NCBI GenBank assembly: GCA_002784505.1
Contig: PFLF01000068.1
Span: 1 to 5,785, forward strand
Source: Candidatus Roizmanbacteria bacterium CG_4_10_14_0_8_um_filter_39_9
GTDB taxonomy: Bacteria > Patescibacteriota > Microgenomatia > UBA1406 > GWC2-37-13
Reading direction: 5' to 3'
DNA length: 5,785 nt
Shown here: piece by piece, positions 1 through 5,411 of the stretch
Position numbering within the stretch: position 1 is the first letter of the stretch
How the letters are laid out: the number at the start of each line of letters is the position of its first letter
The notes under the pieces: model-generated
Databases searched by the model: none
Told to the model about the DNA's origin: nothing
The model's input: only the letters and a program-made list of their open reading frames with translations
Translations under genes and position numbers: made by a program

Positions 1-261
1 ATCCCAAATATGTACATTATTATCGATGAGATATTTTATATTTGATTGGCCTGACATAAACCAATAAAGTTCATGCAGTACTCCCTTCCAGTAGACCTTC
101 TTTGTCGTGAGAAGCGGAAAACCTTGTGATAAATCAAACCGAACCTGTCTTCCAAAAACACTGTATGAAGCGTCTCCCGTTCCGCGGTCAACCTTACGGA
201 TTCCGTGATTGAGAATATCCCTCATGAGATTTAAATATTGATTTTCAGGATGAATGTTCAT
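1..261 (-). CDS. thyA: Thymidylate synthase, N-terminal part (cut by window edge)
   Basis: The first 87 codons of ThyA, which makes dTMP from dUMP using methylene-tetrahydrofolate as both carbon donor and reductant in the cytoplasm. The translation follows the family from its start: NLMRDILNHG, then the phosphate-loop Arg (R26 in VDRGTGD), FGRQVRFDL, GFPLLTTKK, and HELYWFMSG with the catalytic Glu (E64, matching E. coli E58), ending at NNVHIWD, which matches E. coli NNVTIWD. The catalytic Cys lies beyond the edge. The ATG at 261 gives the usual short N-terminus; no clear Shine-Dalgarno site precedes it. One oddity: the loop between R26 and the FG of VFG is one residue longer than in E. coli. 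It follows a deaminase/dUTPase-family gene in the same direction, a sensible dTMP-supply pairing, but 125 nt with an inverted repeat separate the two. Confidence 0.95.
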   Translation of the reverse strand, partial: MNIHPENQYLNLMRDILNHGIRKVDRGTGDASYSVFGRQVRFDLSQGFPLLTTKKVYWKGVLHELYWFMSGQSNIKYLIDNNVHIWD

Positions 262-282
262 ATAGATGTAATAACAAATGTC

Positions 283-385
283 AAATTACTAATCACAAAT
301 CAACTACAAATCACAAAATTCAAAACATTTTGTAATTGGAATTTTGAAATTGATTTGTTATTTGTTTATTTGTAATTGGTAATTT
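283..385. repeat. AT-rich imperfect inverted repeat (long hairpin) between thyA and the deaminase-like gene
   Basis: The gap between the two minus-strand genes is almost filled by nested inverted repeats. The outer arms 283-303 and 365-385 match at 18 of 21 positions when one is reverse-complemented. Inside them, 306-313 (ACAAATCA) pairs perfectly with 351-358, 314-321 (CAAAATTC) pairs perfectly with 339-346, and 321-325/328-332 (CAAAA/TTTTG) can form a small alternative stem. ACAAATCA also occurs twice in tandem in the left arm (295-302 and 306-313). There is no GC-rich stem with a following T-tract, so it is not a standard intrinsic terminator. It looks like a dispersed palindromic intergenic element, but whether it is repeated in the genome cannot be seen from one copy. 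Confidence 0.7.
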
Positions 386-386
386 C

Positions 387-926
387 CTAAATCTGCTTCT
401 CCCTTTTTTCCGTTGTCACTCTCCCTCCCTGCCATTGCCCTTTATATTGATTTCCTCCCCCGTCAACCCACTCAAACTGTGCATGGACAAACCTGGCACC
501 CAGTTCGATAACGACCTCAATGGGGCCTTCATTTTTAATACCAAACGTCAGTTTACCAGAATATCCGGGCGCTCCGTTTCCTGTTCTTAGGTTTAATCCT
601 GATCGGAATGTCGTGGTGCGGGGTTTGAAGTTGACGGTAATATCAAGAGGAAGGTTAACTTTTTCCATAGTTGAGACAAGATAATAATCTCCCGGCTTTA
701 TGGTAATGGTGTTCTTTTTTCCCTCTTCATATTTGGTAACAAGTTCAACCGTCGGGGTTTCCCGCTCAGTAATACCAAGGAATGCATGGCCTGAGATTTT
801 ATACACTTCACCAAGTCGGAGATCAAACCCGGCGCCTTCTGGTGTTTTCAAATCACGCTCACCCAACCCTTCCACCAACTTCTTTTCTTTAACTAATTGT
901 AAGAGTAATTTAGGACCTAATATCAT
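387..926 (-). CDS. dCTP deaminase / dUTPase superfamily protein, active-site residues altered
   Basis: A 179-aa protein of the dCTP deaminase/dUTPase trimer family, whose members make dUMP precursors or clear dUTP. Visible marks: GAGFDLRLGEVY (residues 31-42), the KPGDYYLVST strand (78-86), PRTTTFRSGLNL (102-113, the Arg-rich PRSS/RSS-like motif), APGYSGKLTFGIKN (119-132), LGARFVHAQFE (142-152), and the C-terminal YKGQWQGGR (161-169), which resembles the YxGKYQGQ tail of dCTP deaminases. By eye, two key acidic positions are missing: the Asp of the I-D-P-G segment is A119, and the residue matching E. coli Dcd Glu138 is G129. It may therefore be a divergent dUTPase-like or non-catalytic member; the exact activity is open. 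No good Shine-Dalgarno site precedes the ATG. It lies 22 nt after the 174-aa gene and upstream of thyA, consistent with a role in dTMP supply. Confidence 0.85.
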   Translation of the reverse strand: MILGPKLLLQLVKEKKLVEGLGERDLKTPEGAGFDLRLGEVYKISGHAFLGITERETPTVELVTKYEEGKKNTITIKPGDYYLVSTMEKVNLPLDITVNFKPRTTTFRSGLNLRTGNGAPGYSGKLTFGIKNEGPIEVVIELGARFVHAQFEWVDGGGNQYKGQWQGGRVTTEKREKQI

Positions 927-948
927 ATGAAAAAAGAACTGATAACTA

Positions 949-1473
949 TTATGCCATTCCCAGATCTTTTACCTCAAACTCGCCGTTTTCTCCAAACCAT
1001 ACTTCATACATCGGCAGTCCCTTACTGTAATGAAATATGTCCTCTTCAAATATGAGATCTCCCGTTGCGATAAGGATTTCATAAAGGTATTCGCTATCGC
1101 ATCCCGGAAAAAGAGAAACTAATTTTTTTTCAATAAGATGGCTTGACAACCATTTTATCCGTTCTTTAAATAGGGTGTCCTGCTGAATCTGCATATGGAC
1201 AACGACGTTCCCTTTTGAAGCCGTAACCTGAAAATCATCCACAATGGTATAGGGGCCATGTATGATTAAAACTGCCCCTTGATGCATCCGGCCAGTAACA
1301 TTATCGGGTTGAATAAGTGACGCATCTATCTCAAAACCATAATTTTTGCTACACGCAAACAGTATTCTCAGGTCTTCAGCGGTTGGTATTGTTGGGAAAA
1401 TAGAAGCGCATTTTTGTTTATTTGCCGCAATAACATCATGGATTTTTTCAGACAGAAACACAATATCTTTCAT
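949..1473 (-). CDS. Hypothetical protein, 174 aa, upstream of the deaminase-like gene
   Basis: I do not recognise this protein. It is a soluble-looking mixed alpha/beta sequence with no signal peptide or membrane segment. It has a helical, Lys-containing N-terminus (residues 1-25), a central run of beta-like strands around GAVLIIHGPYTIVDD (about 66-80) and GNVVVHMQIQQ (about 88-98), then a charged helix (KERIKWLSSHLIEKK) and an acidic C-terminus (FGENGEFEVKD). It has two cysteines near the N-terminus (C22, C40) and one in FPGCDSEY. The ATG at 1473 is preceded directly by GGGAGGG, which is either a very close Shine-Dalgarno site or part of a leaderless start beneath a TATAAT box. Only 22 nt separate it from the deaminase-like gene, so the two are probably one transcript. 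An intact frame beside decayed genes argues that it is expressed. Confidence 0.75.
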   Translation of the reverse strand: MKDIVFLSEKIHDVIAANKQKCASIFPTIPTAEDLRILFACSKNYGFEIDASLIQPDNVTGRMHQGAVLIIHGPYTIVDDFQVTASKGNVVVHMQIQQDTLFKERIKWLSSHLIEKKLVSLFPGCDSEYLYEILIATGDLIFEEDIFHYSKGLPMYEVWFGENGEFEVKDLGMA

Positions 1474-1515
1474 ACCCTCCCATTATACAAAACCCATGGG
1501 TATTTCAAATACAAA
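1474..1515 (-). promoter_or_regulatory. Candidate promoter, possibly leaderless, with palindromic site
   Basis: On the minus strand a perfect TATAAT (1482-1487) stands 8 nt before the ATG of the 174-aa gene, so transcription would begin at or next to the start codon. The best -35 candidate, TTGAAA at about 1503-1508, has a short 15-bp spacer. The 10-bp perfect palindrome ACCCATGGGT (1492-1501) lies in that spacer and could be an operator. The -10 match is clear; the promoter and operator roles are inference. Confidence 0.5.
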
Positions 1516-1535
1516 CTCAGCACATATTGTTTATC

Positions 1536-1787
1536 TCACTCGTTGTTTACCGTTTGGGCAATGAAATCTGCGACCTCGCCCTCCGTCATACCGGGAAGCT
1601 TGCCTTGAAGACTATGCATAACATCTTCAAGAACCCGCATCTGCGCCCCCTTGTGAGCAAGAAACCGATAGCCCTCGGACTTCTTGTGCTTCTTGACATA
1701 CTGGAACCATGCCGTGGCTCTTCCAAGCGAATGTGCTTTTTTTTCAAGAGCATTTATAATGATTTTATGATGGGTTGGGTTAATCAT
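1536..1787 (-). CDS. Hypothetical small protein, 83 aa
   Basis: An unrecognised small protein that looks wholly helical. Residues 1-50 are strongly basic (HHK, EKKAH, VKKHKKSEGYR) and the C-terminal third is acidic and amphipathic (GMTEGEVADFIAQTVNNE). There is no membrane segment or signal peptide. The basic half would suit nucleic-acid binding, but no known fold is visible. The start at 1787 is supported by a TACAAT hexamer 9 nt upstream on the minus strand, a spacing that fits a leaderless start; no Shine-Dalgarno site is seen. It is 62 nt upstream of the 174-aa gene and divergent from the decayed regulator that begins at 1814. It is short, so the coding call rests on the open frame, the promoter-like box and its position. 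Confidence 0.6.
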   Translation of the reverse strand: MINPTHHKIIINALEKKAHSLGRATAWFQYVKKHKKSEGYRFLAHKGAQMRVLEDVMHSLQGKLPGMTEGEVADFIAQTVNNE

Positions 1788-1813
1788 ATGTTGCTTATTG
1801 TAGAGGGTGTATG
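1788..1813. promoter_or_regulatory. Compact divergent start region between the 83-aa gene and broken regulator A
   Basis: Only 26 nt separate the two divergent starts. On the minus strand ATTGTA at 1797-1802 reads TACAAT, a good -10 for the 83-aa gene. Nearly the same bases read TATTGT (1796-1801) on the plus strand, a weaker -10 for gene A. AGAGGG at 1802-1807 is a plausible Shine-Dalgarno site for the ATG at 1814 (an ATG at 1811 is also in frame). Neither direction has a convincing -35. Overlapping divergent signals next to a DNA-binding regulator would allow autoregulation, which is inference. Confidence 0.4.
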
Positions 1814-3112
1814 ATGTTTACGCTTGACGATAACCTGACAAATAAAATTGGACCCTTCTAGCCTCCTGTTATTGTGTTTATTGTCAGGATTCGATATAAC
1901 CTTACGTAATATGTCAAGAATGCTGCATATTTCTGACACAGAGATTGTTAAACAGGCCCGTATTATTCTTTCTCCTATTCTTCGGGGAGAGTCGTCAATT
2001 GCGCTTTGCTATCCATGTTGTAAGATTGCCTATTACATGAGTTGTTTTCTAGATAGACCCCCCTTCTTAAGTTACTTTTAGGACCATATTATAAAAAGCG
2101 TCATTTTGTCACTGTTGACCTAGAACAGAATGACTCTCTCCAGTTAATTGTGGAAAAAATTACTAATCTTAAAAGTGAGAGGCTGAACAAGTAGTGCGAA
2201 GACATTATTCTCAAAGGAAAAGAGCCTCATATTTTTGTTCTGCAGGCACATGCCGTACAAATTGATGTGTTGGCGAAGTTGCTTGCTCAACTTCAATCCT
2301 GTATCCTTCATTATCGGAAGGTTACTGTTTTGGTATTTTTTGAACAAAATGTGTTTGCGTCTCCCGCATATGAACAGATATTTAAAGAGAGTGACAAGTT
2401 ACTTCAAAACATTTTATATTTCCCTCTTTATTCTTCGGAACAAAGTTTTGTTTTTCTTAAAAAGCTAGCTTATAGTTGGGGCGTCAAACAAGATGTGGCC
2501 TTATTTAAAAAGCTTGCTCATGAGTTTGGTGGATCCCTTTGGTTGCTTCGTGAGGCTCTTCGTTGTGTTAAGGATTATAAAATGACCGGTTAAGAACAAA
2601 TTTCCCAAACACCAGGGATAAAAATTCGCATCAATGCAATCCTCGATTGCCTCTCACAAGAAGAGAAAAAAACACTTATCTCTACTATTACGAAGGCTTC
2701 AAACAAACACTTGGGAGAAATATATTCATATCTTTCTAAAATCGGTCTCATCCAACAAGTTGGTGTACAAAACCGCATTGCCCCTTTATGTATTTTGCCA
2801 TATCTGAAAGCATCTGTTGGAGCCGAAGAACTTTCAATTGTTAATGGGACAATCCGCTACCAAAATCGGAATGTGTCGTCTTCATTTTCACCACAGGAAG
2901 CAACCGTCTTAATGGTTTTACTGAATAGAAAAAGTGTTTTAGTAACACGTGAAATTATTGCAAGGGCTCTCTGGAAGGAGAAATGGATTGAACAATATTC
3001 CGACTGGGCAATCGATAAACTTTTCTCGCGCCTAAGGCAATCTATGAGAAGATGTGGTGTGCCGTCAATAATTATCCGGGTAAAAAAAGGGAGGGGGTTT
3101 CAAATAAACTAA
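1814..3112 (+). pseudogene. Broken regulator A: HTH-like N-terminus, eroded P-loop NTPase-like middle, OmpR/PhoB-type winged helix
   Basis: One gene of about 432 codons is recognisable across four lesions. It opens MFTLDDNLTNKIGP, shifts frame near 1854-1858, runs in the shifted frame to about 2058, then returns to the first frame at the C6 run 2058-2063. In-frame stops follow at 2192-2194 (TAG) and 2591-2593 (TAA). Reconstructed residues about 16-50 are helical and HTH-like. YPCCKIAYYMSCFL (about 66-80) looks like a damaged Walker A, HIFVLQAHAVQIDVL (about 139-153) sits where a Walker B would be but lacks its Asp, and EFGGSLWLLREALR (about 236-249) resembles a helical lid of AAA+/STAND ATPases. 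Residues about 345-432 form a Trans_reg_C winged helix: FSPQEATVLMVLL, VTREIIARALW, SDWAIDKLFSRLRQSM and the RVKKGRGFQIN hairpin. The NTPase call is tentative and the winged helix is firm. Its stop is 1 nt before gene B, so A was probably the local regulator of B and C. Confidence 0.8.
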
Positions 3113-3113
3113 C

Positions 3114-3785
3114 ATGTCCCATATTCGTGAACTGTCACAACACTTGGATCGGGCATAAATGAATCTGTTGACGGGAGGGAAATTTAAAGAAGTGCCATGG
3201 CCACATAAAGATGTTTTACTTTCCCACGAAAATTGTCCCCATGGAGTCCAAATACCTTTATCATCGTTTTTTTCGCATTTGTCGTTTAGGGCTTGGTTAT
3301 TTTAGGTCAACCGGTATTGCGGATATCTATGCCTCTCCACTCCCGCAGTTATTTGAGGAGTTTGAGAAGACAGGGTTGCAACTGTTTGAAAGCGCGCTTC
3401 CAGACAGTGCCGAAATTGCATTTCGCGGATATAGTCTCGCCCACTTCACAACAAAATACCTTCCCTGGACCCACCGGGGAAGCATTGTTGATATAGAGCG
3501 TGACTATACCCAACTTGAAAGATTAAAAAAAATTAGATTGCATTACGCAACACCCCTCTCAGCTTTTCTTTTTAATACGATTGGCCGTATTGATCCTCTT
3601 TGGAGCAATAAAAAAAAGCGCTCATGGCTCTTGAAAATAAACATCTGCATGATCGTATACAGATAAATCGAGCTGTTATGAGAAAGCTTGTGAATGGTCC
3701 CGATCTTGATGGACGAGTGAATGTTGCTCCTGAACAGCTTCACAATTGGGGACAAGGTCTTGTTTTAGGTCTCCAAAAAGAATGA
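3114..3785 (+). pseudogene. Broken gene B: unknown protein, about 223 codons
   Basis: Unrecognised. The reading frame begins MSHIRELSQHLDRA 1 nt after gene A stops, meets TAA at 3156-3158, and continues in the same frame through MNLLTGGKFKEVPWPHKDV and SHENCPHGVQIPL. At the T7 run 3267-3273 it moves forward one base, and removing one T restores SSFFRICRLGLGYF. It then runs through ADIYASPLPQLFEEFEK and AHFTTKYLPWTHRGS to RIDPLWSNKKK. At the A8 run 3610-3617 it moves back, and adding one A restores a frame ending WGQGLVLGLQKE. The product is soluble, mixed alpha/beta and rich in His and aromatic residues, without a motif I can name. The ATG at 3159 is an alternative start that would remove the early stop. 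The last codons overlap gene C by ATGA (3782-3785), a sign of translational coupling. Either the gene is dead, or the indels are consensus errors at homopolymers. Confidence 0.65.
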
Positions 3786-4950
3786 ACTTCCCCCCGGATC
3801 AGACCATCAGACACCAAGACGGGAATACAACAACCATCTACCTTTTTATGCCAAATGCGCGCATGCAGGAGGGGTGGTCAAAAACAAATCCCGGACACAA
3901 TACTGACGCATTCGCTGATTCTTTTCAACCGGGTATTAAGTTTGTATTCGGAAAATATGGAGACAGCGGTATACCGCACATAGACATTGTGTTCGTAGGA
4001 CACGAAGGACAGATCTCAGAATATAATCCATTTACGTCAGAAAATGTCACTGAGTTTATTAACATTGGCCTCTCATCCCATCCTAATCTTCTCCCCGATG
4101 CCATACGTAGTACTGATACCCGCACCGCCCCCAATACAGTTCACTCAAATAACACAATTTTTTCACCTGTAACAATAGTGCCCGTACATACCAACTTTGA
4201 TCTTCCTACGAGTATCTCCAACTGGGCACAAAAATTAAACCAACACGGTATTCCTGCAGTTAACGGAGTGTTTATGCCAGCAATGGCAGGATGTTGGAAT
4301 GATAAAAATCAATATATTATTCCCGTTGAGGACAGAGGTGGGGCGATTGTTAGAACGGCACCTGAATTGTGGCTATCAATAGAACAGGATCAACTAAAAG
4401 ATATTTCGAAACCTATTTCAGCAGAAAAAGAGTTCGGTTCAATGGACCCAGAGACCACTTTTCTTGAATTCTTGAAAATGCTTCGTTACGGCATGAGATA
4501 TGAACGATCTCTCAATAATGATGAATATACCAGAAGAGCACTCCAAATAGGAGCTGGTAGCATACCAATAAATGAGAAGCTTCTTCCTGATGTAATAAGG
4601 CAGAAAATCAAAGCAGAGGGAATAAATACTTGGTGGCATATAGACATCATTCGCGAAATGACAGCATCATTGTTTTATAACCCAAAAAATTTATTTTGCA
4701 GGGCACCAAATTAGACTTTGAAAAATATTTTCCCAGATGGCACATGTTGCAAGAAATTGTGGGAAGGCTTCCTGATCGTGAACAAATCGTTGATGATCTA
4801 ACCGACAATCCCAATCTGATGACATATGGGTACAAAAATATTCCTTTAACAGCGGTAACAAACTTAGTACGTCAATCGACAAAAGGAAATCAAGAAATAA
4901 AAAAAATGAACGATCTCGAGCTTGTCTTTTGGCTTGCTTCCCTTATTTAA
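3782..4950 (+). pseudogene. Broken gene C: unknown protein, about 389 codons, one frameshift
   Basis: Unrecognised. The start is placed at the ATG at 3782 because it overlaps the gene B stop as ATGA and opens a natural N-terminus (MNFPPDQTIRHQDGN); a longer in-frame start at 3746 would run deep into gene B. The first frame stays open for 310 codons to TAG 4712-4714. From about 4690 the coding signal moves to the next frame (QGTKLDFEKYFPRWHML to the end at 4950). Adding one A to the A6 run 4684-4689 joins the two parts into NPKKFILQGTKLDF. The N-terminal half is beta-rich (IPHIDIVFVGHEGQISEYNPF, SPVTIVPVHTNFDLPTSI, GIPAVNGVFMPAMAGCW). The C-terminal half is helical and charged. There are no membrane segments. 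It was probably the effector or partner of gene B; the function is unknown. Confidence 0.75.
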
Positions 4951-4965
4951 TCAACCCTTGGCTCA

Positions 4966-4994
4966 TTGCATTTTTACAAATAGTTGGTTATAAT
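4966..4994 (+). promoter_or_regulatory. Sigma70-type promoter for the carbonic-anhydrase-like gene
   Basis: TTGCAT (4966-4971), a 17-bp spacer and a perfect TATAAT (4989-4994) form the best promoter in the window. It lies in the 72-nt gap after gene C, so the next gene does not depend on the decayed operon. Transcription would start near 5001, leaving a leader of about 20 nt before the ATG at 5023. That leader is AT-rich and has no Shine-Dalgarno site. Confidence 0.75.
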
Positions 4995-5022
4995 AATTAA
5001 TCTTATTTATTTCTATTAACCT

Positions 5023-5385
5023 ATGTCCCACACCTGTGATGCATTTGTTGTAACCTGTATAGATTTCCGCTTCCAGAAATATATTAAAAGATTTACCAAT
5101 ACCACGTTAAAAGGAAAACTATATGATATGGTTGGGTTTGCCGGAGTAACAAAGGACTTACCAACCATTATGAATCAGCTTGGTATTTCCGTACGGCTTC
5201 ATCACACAAAAAAGGCAATTTTCATCCACCATGAAGACTGCGGAGCATATGGAAAAGAGTCAACGTATAAGCGCCATGTAACCGACCTTCATCAGGCAAA
5301 AAAGGCAGTTCGGGCTAAGTACCCAACTCTTAAAGTAGATCTTTATTATCTCCATCTGGATGGAAAGTTTGAAAAGGTTTCCTGA
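5023..5385 (+). CDS. Minimal beta-carbonic-anhydrase-like protein, 120 aa
   Basis: It keeps the zinc-site signature of beta-carbonic anhydrases: CIDFR (C12, D14, R16), where Cys binds zinc and Asp-Arg form the catalytic dyad, and HHEDCGAYG, where H70-x-x-C73 supplies the other two ligands. The GFAGVTKDL segment (38-46) sits where the family has its glycine/alanine-rich loop. At 120 residues it is far shorter than ordinary beta-class enzymes (about 170-230), losing most of the C-terminal helices, so CO2 hydration is plausible but not assured; it could be a zinc-binding relative with another role. There is no signal peptide, so it should be cytoplasmic. It has its own promoter (4966-4994) and ends 26 nt before the glycosyltransferase. 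The intact frame contrasts with the broken genes directly upstream. Confidence 0.8.
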   Translation: MSHTCDAFVVTCIDFRFQKYIKRFTNTTLKGKLYDMVGFAGVTKDLPTIMNQLGISVRLHHTKKAIFIHHEDCGAYGKESTYKRHVTDLHQAKKAVRAKYPTLKVDLYYLHLDGKFEKVS

Positions 5386-5399
5386 CAGATTAGTTCTGC

Positions 5400-5405
5400 T
5401 ACAAT
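5400..5405 (+). promoter_or_regulatory. Candidate -10 box just before the glycosyltransferase start
   Basis: TACAAT ends 6 nt before the ATG at 5412, a spacing that would give a leaderless or nearly leaderless transcript. No -35 hexamer is seen at 16-18 bp. The following AAGGA (5406-5410) could instead act as a Shine-Dalgarno site, although it is only 1 nt from the ATG. The gene may simply be read through from the carbonic-anhydrase-like gene. Confidence 0.35.
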
Positions 5406-5411
5406 AAGGAC

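Noticed and set aside
283..385. Reading the palindrome as an intrinsic terminator
   Set aside because: The stem has almost no GC and no T-tract follows in either direction.
700..930. Plus-strand open frame of 76 codons
   Set aside because: It lies antisense inside the deaminase-like gene, whose family motifs are clear; it has no motif or start signal of its own.
1527..1814. Plus-strand open frame of 95 codons opposite the 83-aa gene
   Set aside because: It is a mirror of the minus-strand frame and has no ribosome site. The minus reading has a promoter-like box and a sensible start. I cannot fully exclude the plus reading.
2457..2528. Near-direct repeat TTAAAAAGCT(A/T)GCT at two places
   Set aside because: Both copies encode KKLA in helices of the same domain; this is coding similarity by chance or by protein repeat, not a DNA element.
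1814..3112. Alternative genetic code to explain the internal stops of gene A
   Set aside because: TAG, TAA and TGA all end intact genes nearby, and frameshifts are present as well, so recoding does not explain the damage.
3543..3755. Minus-strand open frame of 70 codons
   Set aside because: Antisense to gene B, crossing its A8 frameshift; composition is that of a shadow frame.
3746..3781. Longer start for gene C at 3746
   Set aside because: It would overlap the coherent C-terminus of gene B by 40 nt; the ATGA start at 3782 fits operon style better.
4696..4950. Separate small gene after gene C
   Set aside because: It would need a TTG start with no ribosome site, and one extra A in the 4684-4689 run joins it smoothly to gene C.
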